DNA of 64,000 nt. It comes from JAGXQV01 sp964451375 (GTDB lineage Bacteria > Pseudomonadota > Gammaproteobacteria > Burkholderiales > Sulfuricellaceae). The first letter of the stretch is position 1. Each line of letters starts with the position of its first letter. Below the pieces are notes generated by a model. That model was given only the letters and a program-made list of their open reading frames with translations, was not told the DNA's origin and made no database searches. This document shows positions 51,008 through 58,051 of the stretch, piece by piece. Location of the stretch: positions 1 through 64,000 of the forward strand of contig CAYVIN010000011.1 of the NCBI GenBank assembly GCA_964451375.1, given 5' to 3'. The position numbers and the translations under genes are program-made.

Positions 51008-51057
51008 TGATCGTTCCCACGTTCCAGCGTGGGATGCAGCCCCGACGCTCCAGCGTC
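51008..51057. repeat. Palindromic repeats, GTTCCCACG and GACGCTCCAGCGTC types
   Basis: TCCCACGTTCCAGCGTGGGA (51015-51034) and GACGCTCCAGCGTC (51044-51057) are near-perfect palindromes of a dispersed family that recurs at 51144, 51170, 51317 and 54248. Confidence 0.7.
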
Positions 51058-51143
51058 GCGTATCGTTCGGCTTCGACGGTCGGTTATTGCGGTTGGATAT
51101 GCCTTGGCGGGGCGCTTCGTCCTGGCCTGATTTCTGGAAATTC

Positions 51144-51197
51144 GGGACGCTGGAGCGTCCCGGCCTGCATTCCCACGCAGGAGCGTGGGAACGATCA
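51144..51197. repeat. Palindromic repeats, inverted pair of the same family
   Basis: GGGACGCTGGAGCGTCCC (51144-51161) and TTCCCACG...CGTGGGAA (51170-51191), followed by CGATCAG. Order and sequence mirror the pair at 51008-51057. Confidence 0.7.
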
Positions 51198-51316
51198 GAA
51201 ACACCGTGCATTGCCCGGAGAATGGCTCTGGTGGCCGATCTCCGTGAAATGGATGAGGCGGGTGGTGGCTTCGCTCGCCATTAATCGCGACCGGGAGGTC
51301 GCTCCCACGGGTTGTT

Positions 51317-51349
51317 GATCGTTCCCACGCGCAAGCCATGGGAACGATC
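51317..51349. repeat. Palindromic repeat GATCGTTCCCA...TGGGAACGATC
   Basis: Eleven-base perfect inverted arms (51317-51327 and 51339-51349), the most complete copy of the family in the window. Confidence 0.7.
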
Positions 51350-51377
51350 AGAAACCACGTTTTTATGGATTTTAATT

Positions 51378-51641
51378 ATGCCCACCATCAGCCAGTTTTT
51401 CGGAATACTTATTCACATGTACATCCGTGGCGAGCACAATCCGCCGCATTTTCACGCCCTCTACGCCGAGTATGAAGCGCAGATCGACATCCGGACACTG
51501 GAGGTCATTGAGGGAACGCTACCACGCCGGGCGCTGGTCATGGTGCTGGAATGGGCCAACGAGCACAGGGCCGAATTAATGGAGGACTGGAACCTATGTC
51601 AAGCGAAGCAATTGCCGAAACCCATCAAGCCACTGGAATAA
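51378..51641 (+). CDS. DUF4160-family protein (putative toxin-antitoxin component)
   Basis: An 87-residue protein beginning MPTISQFFGILIHMYIRGEH, followed by NPPHFHALYAEYEA, the DUF4160 signature. It is paired with a DUF2442 gene that overlaps it by 46 bases, the usual arrangement of this two-gene cassette, which is often predicted to be a toxin-antitoxin pair without firm proof. ATG at 51378 gives the standard family start; the upstream frame runs into a palindromic repeat. Confidence 0.85.
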   Translation: MPTISQFFGILIHMYIRGEHNPPHFHALYAEYEAQIDIRTLEVIEGTLPRRALVMVLEWANEHRAELMEDWNLCQAKQLPKPIKPLE

Positions 51642-51916
51642 TCCCCGCCGCGCCATGGCGCTTGAGCGCTCTCAGCGTGCTACCGGAATGGCGTCTGGCG
51701 GTCACGTTCAACGACGGGTCGGGCGGCATCGTTGATGTTTCCGCGCTGGTTCATGGGCCGGATGCGGGTGTCTTCGAGGCGTTGCGCGATCCTGCATTCT
51801 TTGCGACAGCTTATCTCGATTGCGGAGCGGTCGCGTGGCCCAATGGGGCCGACCTCGCTCCAGACACGATGCACAAGGAAATTCGTCGCTGTGGCATGTG
51901 GCGTATTTTGGATTAA
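51596..51916 (+). CDS. DUF2442-family protein (partner of DUF4160)
   Basis: A 106-residue protein with WRLSALSVLPEWRLAVTFNDGS, IVDVSALVHG, PDAGVFEALRDPAFFATAYL and VAWPNGADLAPD, the DUF2442 pattern. It overlaps the 3' end of the DUF4160 gene. ATG at 51596 follows a GGAACCT-type site. Confidence 0.85.
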   Translation: MSSEAIAETHQATGIIPAAPWRLSALSVLPEWRLAVTFNDGSGGIVDVSALVHGPDAGVFEALRDPAFFATAYLDCGAVAWPNGADLAPDTMHKEIRRCGMWRILD

Positions 51917-51952
51917 CGCGTTCGTGTATTGACAGGGGCGTTCGCGATTGAT

Positions 51953-51979
51953 GCGCCTCGTTCCTCGGCACATCCGATG
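51953..51979. repeat. Dispersed repeat, second copy
   Basis: GCGCCTCGTTCCTCGGCACA (51953-51972), then TCCGATG, 25 of 27 identical to 48644-48670. Confidence 0.6.
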
Positions 51980-51992
51980 CAGGAGAACTGGT

Positions 51993-52202
51993 ATGAAAAC
52001 TGAAGCCGAAATTCGCATGAAGGGGATGCAGGCATTGATCGGGGCGCTTGGGCTGGTGGAGGCCGAGCGCTTTCTGGCAGCCGTGTCTCGGGACAAATTT
52101 GATTACACCGAATGGCGCAGAACCGGTTTGCCTGCAATGACCATAGAGGAAATATCCGCAGCCGCGAACCAGCTTGCCGAGAAGCTGGATAAGCAAACGT
52201 AG
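51993..52202 (+). CDS. Small antitoxin-like protein
   Basis: A 69-residue protein, MKTEAEIRMKGMQALIGALG, with VEAERFLAAVSRDKFDYTEW and a helical C-terminus. Small proteins of this type usually accompany a toxin gene, but none follows here. AGGAG at 51981-51985 supports ATG 51993. The family name is not known to me. Confidence 0.65.
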   Translation: MKTEAEIRMKGMQALIGALGLVEAERFLAAVSRDKFDYTEWRRTGLPAMTIEEISAAANQLAEKLDKQT

Positions 52203-52295
52203 CTTGCGCAGAGGCATGAAGCACGTCGTTCCAGCAAAGTTAAAACTCCGGGAGCCAAGCTGATTTCATGACCAAGTGCCTTCCGAAAAATCCCC

Positions 52296-53402
52296 ATGCC
52301 TGATGCCATCCCCGCCCTGGATTTGCTGCAACAACTCGACAATCGGGCATTGGCGGCCTATCTCGATGGGCGGTTGACCTACCTTCGGCATAAACCGGCG
52401 AATTTTCATGTCGCCAGGGCGCTGCTGTGGTCGCCCCGCGCCTTGCAGGACAAGGTGTTGAACGCGCTTAATCCGATCCGCCGCCAGCGCGTGGAGGCGT
52501 ACCTGAAAAGTTTCCTTTCCGGCGGCAACCCCGTTTCATTGGAAGAGATGCAGCAGGCCCGGAAAACCCTGACGGCTCCGCTTTATGAATTGCTGGAAGC
52601 CGGGCTGCTGGTCAGCGTACCCGAACCCGCGCCGTTCATCGTCGCCGATGAGGGCAAATTGTTTTCTCTGAATGGTACGCCAATCAGTTTTCCCGGCCTG
52701 GATTTGGAACGCGATTCCCCGCTGGAACTGTTTGCCCATTGGGTGGCTGTGGCGCGGCATTACCGCGCTAGTGAGGATGAAACGCTGGAAGGCTATTACC
52801 GCGCTACCCAACATCCCTTGCTACGCCGAATACTGGAACTGGCGCTGGAGGCAGAACCGATCCCGGATTTCCTCCGCGCCGTGCGCCGCGAGCAGGCGGC
52901 TTTTCTCAAGGAGCGCGCCGCCTATCTGGAAGTGGCGCGGGTGGGGTTGATTGCCTTGAACCGCTTTCGCGAGTCGCCGGAACGGACTGCTCAGAAACTT
53001 GCCGCCCTCGTCGGGCAGGAAAGCATTACCGCTGAATCGCTCCTGCTGGCTGCGGAGAACGCGCCCACCGCTTCGCTACGGATGCCTCCGGCGGAACTGG
53101 CGGCGGCGTTGCTGCGCTATAAACTCCGCGCCAAACGGGAGGGAATAATTTCCCTCGACCCGGAATTGGAGAAGGTGGAAGAAGGCTACCTGCGCCTGGG
53201 GTTGGATGTCGCCATCGCCTGCTGGGCGGATAATTTCATCGTGCCTATTCTCACTCGCCGCAAGCAAGCTATCCTCGCGGAACTGAAAACCAAAATCCAG
53301 ATGTTTACTGAGTTGTGCGTGGGGTTGCATAACGGGGAAAGCCCGACGATGACGGAGAAGCGCATGTCGGCCTTCTTGGCGGAGGAGCCTGATCCGTTAT
53401 AG
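52296..53402 (+). CDS. Hypothetical protein, faint FliG/MotA-like segments
   Basis: A 368-residue, mostly helical soluble protein without a signal peptide. The start LDLLQQLDNRALAAYLDGRL loosely recalls FliG-type helices. The C-terminal RAKREGIISLDPELEKVEEG, RLGLDVAIACWADNF weakly resembles the cytoplasmic part of MotA. Neither match is strong enough for a function. No flagellar genes are in the window. Confidence 0.65.
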   Translation: MPDAIPALDLLQQLDNRALAAYLDGRLTYLRHKPANFHVARALLWSPRALQDKVLNALNPIRRQRVEAYLKSFLSGGNPVSLEEMQQARKTLTAPLYELLEAGLLVSVPEPAPFIVADEGKLFSLNGTPISFPGLDLERDSPLELFAHWVAVARHYRASEDETLEGYYRATQHPLLRRILELALEAEPIPDFLRAVRREQAAFLKERAAYLEVARVGLIALNRFRESPERTAQKLAALVGQESITAESLLLAAENAPTASLRMPPAELAAALLRYKLRAKREGIISLDPELEKVEEGYLRLGLDVAIACWADNFIVPILTRRKQAILAELKTKIQMFTELCVGLHNGESPTMTEKRMSAFLAEEPDPL

Positions 53403-53414
53403 CGATGCAGGCGT

Positions 53415-53596
53415 CTATTCGGATGATTCCGGCTGCATAACCTGCGCGGGCAGGTCATTTTGTAAATGCAACTCGTCGAGGTGCCAACGCAAGCTGGCGC
53501 ATTGCTCGCGCATCCCCCGGTATTTTTGCTTGCAAAAGCTCGTCACACCAGCCACGCAATGCCGACGAAAAACAGGTAGAGGAATAGGTCTTTCAT
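53415..53596 (-). pseudogene. Possible frameshifted small membrane protein
   Basis: MKDLFLYLFFVGIAWLV begins at ATG 53596 and stops at a GTGTGA. A second frame starting at the GTG reads TSFCKQKYRGMREQCASL, continues RWHLDELHLQNDL and stops at TAG 53415-53417. Removing one GT would give a 59-residue protein with one TM helix and a basic tail. Confidence 0.3.
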
Positions 53597-53633
53597 GGGT
53601 ATAGCCGTGGCAAGGGGCCGTAGACAGACAAGC

Positions 53634-53933
53634 CTATTTATTGCCTTTCGACAATTGCTCCGGCCATTGTCGCGAGGTGTGAATGACCGCAAGGATATGC
53701 ACTTCACCACGCTGTTCCCGGTAAGCCACGATATAAGGGTATTGGCTAATGACCAGTTCGCGTGTATCAGCCACCCGCCCAACCCTGCCGATAGCAGGCT
53801 GGTCTGACAGAATTTCGGTCTCTCTGCGAATGCCGGCAATAACCCGCCGCGCGGCATCGGGGTTCTCTTCGGCGATATAAGCTCTGATGTCGCGCAGATC
53901 AGCAAGCGCCGCAGAAAGCCAGCGTAGCGCCAT
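53634..53933 (-). CDS. RelE/ParE-family toxin
   Basis: A 99-residue protein starting LRWLSAALADLRDIRAYIAE, with PAIGRVGRVADTRELVISQY, YPYIVAYREQRGEVHILAVI and a C-terminal HTSRQWP, the ParE/RelE fold. Its start overlaps the antitoxin stop by one base. It probably inhibits gyrase or translation; which cannot be told from sequence alone. Confidence 0.9.
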   Translation of the reverse strand: MALRWLSAALADLRDIRAYIAEENPDAARRVIAGIRRETEILSDQPAIGRVGRVADTRELVISQYPYIVAYREQRGEVHILAVIHTSRQWPEQLSKGNK

Positions 53934-54160
53934 TATTCAGCGCGCTCGGAAAAAAATGCCTCAACCTCGCTTTCGCTGGCAAATTCGCCACGATCAGCTG
54001 CTGCAATTCGTTGCCGAAGCACTTCGGCATAGTGGCGGTCTGCGGCGAGGTATCCGGCAAGGGCTTCATGGATTATTTCAGATTCTGTCCTGTGGGTTTC
54101 TTCCGCCAATCGATGAAACTGCCGCTGCATTCCTTGCTCGATAATCAGGGATTCGATCAC
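53933..54160 (-). CDS. Ribbon-helix-helix-type antitoxin
   Basis: A 75-residue protein upstream of the ParE/RelE-type toxin. QFHRLAEETHRTESEIIHEA fits an RHH fold, and the acidic C-terminus (SESEVEAFFSERAE) would cap the toxin. The two genes overlap by one base and form a type II module. Confidence 0.85.
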   Translation of the reverse strand: MIESLIIEQGMQRQFHRLAEETHRTESEIIHEALAGYLAADRHYAEVLRQRIAAADRGEFASESEVEAFFSERAE

Positions 54161-54247
54161 GATTTACTCTCCTTGCTTAAAGCGCTGTTACCCCTTTGAT
54201 TCTATCCTATCCACAACCGGCTATGGCAAAGGTAGCATTTGGACTCA

Positions 54248-54268
54248 TTCCCACGCGTTGCGTGGGAA
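54248..54268. repeat. Palindromic repeat TTCCCACGC...GCGTGGGAA
   Basis: Nine-base perfect arms around GTT; same family as the copies at 51008-51349. Confidence 0.7.
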
Positions 54269-54323
54269 CAGGCATCCTTGGGTTATCCTGACGGCCCGCC
54301 AAACGAACAATAGGAGATGAACC

Positions 54324-54680
54324 ATGGCAAAACCACGCAAACCCAGCCTGATGGAACGTTTGCGCTTGAAGAAACTTCACCGGCAGCAGGGTATCGCGGT
54401 CGGGGTGTGTTGGTATGACGAAGTGGAATGGGCGAAGATCAAGGCGACGGCGGTTGACCCGGAACGCTTCGAGAACAGTTTTCCCGAATGGGTGAGCATG
54501 GTCGAGGAGGTATTGCGGGATTTCATGAACAACGGTTTGCTACCCGTCCGGGTATCGCTCGCGGCTGAGGACTTGGCCGCCTGGTGCAGCTTGCATGACA
54601 AGCCCAATAACGCGGCGTCACGGGCCGAATATGTGTCGGAATTGATGAGCGCTGGCGGGACGGGCGCACCGCAGCGTTAA
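54324..54680 (+). CDS. Small hypothetical protein
   Basis: A 118-residue protein starting MAKPRKPSLMERLRLKKLHR. Middle: GVCWYDEVEWAKIKATAVDP, then SMVEEVLRDFMNNG. AGGAGATG precedes the ATG. I recognise no family. It lies alone among repeats. Confidence 0.65.
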   Translation: MAKPRKPSLMERLRLKKLHRQQGIAVGVCWYDEVEWAKIKATAVDPERFENSFPEWVSMVEEVLRDFMNNGLLPVRVSLAAEDLAAWCSLHDKPNNAASRAEYVSELMSAGGTGAPQR

Positions 54681-54699
54681 TCCTAAAAACCTCAGTTCA

Positions 54700-54828
54700 G
54701 AACCGCAAAGGCGCTAAGGCGCAAAGAAATCAAAAACATGCAGAATGTTCCGCCCTCGCCCGGTGGGTGAACGATCCGACACGGGTAACCTTCTGTTTTT
54801 CCTCTGCGTCTTTGCGCCTTTGCGGTTC
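54700..54828. repeat. Inverted repeat GAACCGCAAAGGCGC
   Basis: GAACCGCAAAGGCGC (54700-54714) is inverted exactly at 54814-54828, with further partial pairing of GCGCAAAG-type arms. It belongs to the widely dispersed ACCGCAAAGGCGCAAAG class. It lies at the 3' end of the VWA gene. Confidence 0.6.
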
Positions 54829-54845
54829 AAACTGCCTTTTCCAGG

Positions 54846-56078
54846 TTAATTCAACTGTATGCGTTGTCCCCACGGCGTTTCGGCCTTGCCCTTGACCAGC
54901 CACAGCACGGGATAATCGGGCTGGATGGCGGGGAATTGACCTTCCGCGTCGGTGAAATAGATCAGCAAGTCGGGGCTGCCGGGTTGCCGCGCCAGCCACT
55001 CGAATACCGGTTTGAAGCTGGTGCCGCCGCCGCCGCTGAATTGGCGCGGGGTTTGCAGGGATTCCCAAGGCTCGAAACGCCACGGGCCGTCGGCAGTGAG
55101 CGCGGTGTCGCAGGCGAGCAGCGTGACGCGGGCGCGTATCTGGCTTTTTAGCGCATCCACTTCGGCGAGGAATTCCCCGATGTCGGCGTCGGAAATCGAA
55201 CCGCTGATATCCAGCGCCACCGCGACTTCGACCTGAGCGCTGCGCAGGCTGGGGAAAATCATGGTTCCTTCGCGCCGCGAGGGGCGCTGCCAGGTGTAGT
55301 CATCGCGCGCGCTGAGGGTCATGTAGCGCGCCAGCAGGGTGCGCCAGGGCAATTTGGGCTGGAGCAGGTGATCGACGAGGCGCGCCATCGAGCCGGATAA
55401 CTTGCCTGCCGCCTGCGCCGATTGGGCCGCCGAGGCGAGGTATTGCTGCCAGCGGGTGGCGAGTTCCTCGCGTTCCTGCTGGGTGAGCGGCGGGGGGCTG
55501 GCGGACTGGCTTTCCTCGTCGGCCTGGGAACCTGCGTCCGTGCCGCTTTCGCTACGTTCCGGCTGCTGCCCGGAACTGCCGGCGGATTGTTCGAGGTCGG
55601 TGTTGCTGCCGCTGCCCCCGCCGCTGCCGCCGTCGCCGTCGTAGAGGTGTTTGTCGAGGGTCTGGTCGGATTCGTTGTCGTGCAGCGAGGGGTAGATTTC
55701 CTCGGCGCTCAAACCATCGTAGAGGTCGAGGATCAGCGCGCCGGGCGGCGGTTTCAGCCCGTCGCGCACCAGCAGCGGGTTGATTGCGAAGTCGCAGGCC
55801 AAATCCCAGCGATGCTGGACGCGGTGCTGACGCCGCGCAAAATGCGACAAGGCACAATGCAGCGCCTCGTGGGCGAGCATGAACTGGGTCTGCTCCAGGC
55901 TCAGACGGTCGATGTACTCGGGGTTGTAATAAAAGTGCCGGGCATCAGTCGCGACCGTCGGACACCAGTCGGGCTTAGCCTCGCGCATCGGCAGGCGCAT
56001 CACCAGCGCCCCGAGGAAGGGTTTATCGAGGATCAGGCGGGTGCGCGCGGCAGCGAGCTTGGTTTCGAGGTCGGCCAT
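54846..56078 (-). CDS. DUF2201-type protein: metallopeptidase-like domain plus VWA-like domain
   Basis: A 410-residue protein. The N-terminal domain carries LAHEALHCALSH (His70, Glu71, His74), a zinc-protease-like HExxH motif. An acidic Gly/Ser/Glu-rich linker (about 145-200) leads to a VWA-like domain with AVALDISGSISDADI (MIDAS-type DxSxS) and a GGTSFKPV segment. Such proteins pair with MoxR ATPases, as here. The substrate is unknown. It starts three bases after the membrane-protein gene, in one operon. Confidence 0.88.
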   Translation of the reverse strand: MADLETKLAAARTRLILDKPFLGALVMRLPMREAKPDWCPTVATDARHFYYNPEYIDRLSLEQTQFMLAHEALHCALSHFARRQHRVQHRWDLACDFAINPLLVRDGLKPPPGALILDLYDGLSAEEIYPSLHDNESDQTLDKHLYDGDGGSGGGSGSNTDLEQSAGSSGQQPERSESGTDAGSQADEESQSASPPPLTQQEREELATRWQQYLASAAQSAQAAGKLSGSMARLVDHLLQPKLPWRTLLARYMTLSARDDYTWQRPSRREGTMIFPSLRSAQVEVAVALDISGSISDADIGEFLAEVDALKSQIRARVTLLACDTALTADGPWRFEPWESLQTPRQFSGGGGTSFKPVFEWLARQPGSPDLLIYFTDAEGQFPAIQPDYPVLWLVKGKAETPWGQRIQLN

Positions 56079-56081
56079 GGG

Positions 56082-56456
56082 TCAGGGGGTGGGCAGCAGA
56101 CCGGAACGGCGGCGCACCCGCCACAATCCGAAAGCCGCCAGGCCATAAGCAACCAGATAAGGCGGCGCGAACACCCGCGCGCCGAGAATCAGCCGGTCTA
56201 CCCAGGCAACTTCCGGGGCCGGAGGAAACACCAGGAACACCAGCACGATGCTCGCTGCAACGACGATGCTGTCGATCACGACATGCCGCAATTTGCCGGC
56301 GGTTGCCGAAAATCCGCCGAGAATCAGGGCGATGAAGGAAACCAGCAAGGCCACCGGATCGGCCAGGCAAAGCACCAGCGCGCAGCAGGCCAGAAAGACC
56401 GAAAAGCGCCCCAGCCCGGCGAGGAGTTGGCCTTCGACGCCGGGGTTAGAGGTCAT
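56082..56456 (-). CDS. Small integral membrane protein of the MoxR/VWA cluster
   Basis: A 124-residue protein with about four hydrophobic segments (FSVFLACCALVLCLADPVAL, SFIALILGGFSA, DSIVVAASIVLVFLVFPP, YLVAYGLAAFGLW). It overlaps the MoxR stop by 11 bases. No family recognised; it could anchor the cluster to the membrane. Confidence 0.7.
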   Translation of the reverse strand: MTSNPGVEGQLLAGLGRFSVFLACCALVLCLADPVALLVSFIALILGGFSATAGKLRHVVIDSIVVAASIVLVFLVFPPAPEVAWVDRLILGARVFAPPYLVAYGLAAFGLWRVRRRSGLLPTP

Positions 56457-57489
56457 ACAACATCAAATCCGCCACCGCGTTGGCCCATACCCCGAACTGC
56501 GGCACACTGAACAATTCCTGACCGATGGCGCGGTGCATGTCGGAAACCAGCATGATGCCCATTTCGCGCAGCGGCAGCTTAGCGGCGTAGTCGAGGATGT
56601 TGCCGTAGACACGTTTGGCGTCGGCGCTGCCTTTGGCGCGCACGGCGCGGCCGACCAGCGCCGATGCAACGGCGTATTGCAGATCGATCTCGGTGGGTGC
56701 GGCAACCTCTTCGCCGCGCACGATGGCGTCGAGATCGGGCATCCGCTCCAGGTTGGCGACGAAAGCGTGTAACTCGATGCCCGCCGCTGCGCCGACACAG
56801 GCTTTGAGCGTATCGAGCAACAATGACCCTTCCTCGCCGAATTTTTGCAGGGCGCGGTGAGCGAACTCCCAGGAACGCGGGCTGGGGAAGGCAATCGGGT
56901 TGGTGGCTGGGTCGAAATCGAACAGCAATTCGGGACGGAAACGCAGGAACGCGATCAGGCGTTCGTCGATGCCGGATTGATAAGCCCACGCCACCCAATC
57001 GTCGAGATGGGTTTCCACCTCGAAATGGGAAAAGCGGTTGGCCAGCGGCGCGGGCATCGTATAGGTCACGCCCCGGTCGCCCTGGCGGTTGCCGGCGGCG
57101 AAAATCGCCCAGCCGGCGGGCACCCGGTAGTCGCCCAGACGCCGATCCAGGATCAACTGGTAGGCGGCGGCGGAGACGCTGGGCGGCGCGGCATTGATTT
57201 CATCGAGAAACAGGATGCCGCGCGGCGGATCACCGGCATGTGGCAACATCGACGGCGGCGCCCATTCGACGCGGCTTTCGACGCGATAGGGAATGCCGCG
57301 CAAGTCCGAGGGTTCCATCTGCGACAGACGAATATCCACCACCGGCACACCGTGTTTGGCCCCAACCTGGGCGACCATCTGCGACTTGCCGACGCCGGGC
57401 GCGCCCCACAACATGACCGGGGTATGGTGGCCGGCGGCGACACTCTGGAATTCGCGGTCGAGGATGGTGATCAGGTGAGCTGGGCGCAT
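56446..57489 (-). CDS. MoxR-family AAA+ ATPase
   Basis: A 347-residue ATPase with Walker A GAPGVGKSQ (29-37), Walker B ILFLDEINAAPP, sensor 1 WAIFAAGNRQGDRG and PLANRFSHFEVE. MoxR ATPases act as chaperones with VWA proteins; the DUF2201/VWA gene two positions downstream is the partner. Start at ATG 57489. Confidence 0.92.
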   Translation of the reverse strand: MRPAHLITILDREFQSVAAGHHTPVMLWGAPGVGKSQMVAQVGAKHGVPVVDIRLSQMEPSDLRGIPYRVESRVEWAPPSMLPHAGDPPRGILFLDEINAAPPSVSAAAYQLILDRRLGDYRVPAGWAIFAAGNRQGDRGVTYTMPAPLANRFSHFEVETHLDDWVAWAYQSGIDERLIAFLRFRPELLFDFDPATNPIAFPSPRSWEFAHRALQKFGEEGSLLLDTLKACVGAAAGIELHAFVANLERMPDLDAIVRGEEVAAPTEIDLQYAVASALVGRAVRAKGSADAKRVYGNILDYAAKLPLREMGIMLVSDMHRAIGQELFSVPQFGVWANAVADLMLYDL

Positions 57490-57519
57490 GATTTATCCGT
57501 GTGAAAGGCAACCCGTCCT

Positions 57520-57966
57520 TTATAGCCCGAACCCCGGCAACATATCAATTACCGTTTGGGGGGATACGGCTGCGCTGGATGCCAGCCGCGCCGCCAGTTT
57601 TTCCCGCGCGGCGAGGATGGCGGAACGGCGTGTTTCCTCGGCGGCGCGAACCTGGCGGGCCTTGGCTTCCGGCAATTTGCGTTTCAGGGTCAACTCGATT
57701 TTTGCGATCAAGCTGCCGTCCAGGCGTGCCATTTGCAGGATTTGCCCCGGCGGAAGGCCGCTGAGACCCGTCACCTCGGTGACCAGTTTGGCATCCAACT
57801 CGCGCAGCAAGTCGTCGTGGGTTTTGATGGCCTTGGCGATGTGATAACGCTGGTCGAGCGACAGGAACTTCCCGGACTTGGCTTCGAGTTGGTCAAAGAG
57901 CTGGGTGTTCGCAGAAGCCCCCGCGCAAGCAAACAGCAAAAACAGCGTTACAAGATATTTCGTCAT
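57520..57966 (-). CDS. Small exported protein upstream of MoxR, unknown function
   Basis: A 148-residue protein with signal peptide MTKYLVTLFLLFACAGASA. The mature part is helical (LFDQLEAKSGKFLSLDQRYH, SLIAKIELTLKRKL, ARQVRAAEETRRSAILAARE). It ends 30 bases before the MoxR start in the same direction and may be the first gene of that cluster. ATG 57966 is used; an in-frame ATG at 57984 is possible. Confidence 0.75.
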   Translation of the reverse strand: MTKYLVTLFLLFACAGASANTQLFDQLEAKSGKFLSLDQRYHIAKAIKTHDDLLRELDAKLVTEVTGLSGLPPGQILQMARLDGSLIAKIELTLKRKLPEAKARQVRAAEETRRSAILAAREKLAARLASSAAVSPQTVIDMLPGFGL

Positions 57967-58012
57967 TACACCCTCATCAATCATCCCGACGCGCCCAGCG
58001 CGGCGACATTTA

Positions 58013-58041
58013 CTAAACACTAACAACTCAACACTCAACAT
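58013..58041. repeat. AT-rich spacer repeat
   Basis: ACTAAACACTAACAACTCAA (then CACTCAACA): degenerate copy of the spacers at 20004 and 28844. Confidence 0.35.
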
Positions 58042-58051
58042 TGCCTTTAAA

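Larger units (their letters stand above)
50945..51377. other. Repeat-rich intergenic region without a confident gene
   Basis: About 430 bases. A frame from ATG 50964 (106 codons) runs through several palindromic repeats and its translated repeats (RSHVPAWD, HSHAGAWER) mirror those palindromes, so I regard it as non-coding. Confidence 0.55.

Noticed and set aside
50964..51284. 106-codon frame after the caspase gene
   Set aside because: It is composed largely of palindromic repeats read in frame, which explains the open frame without a gene.
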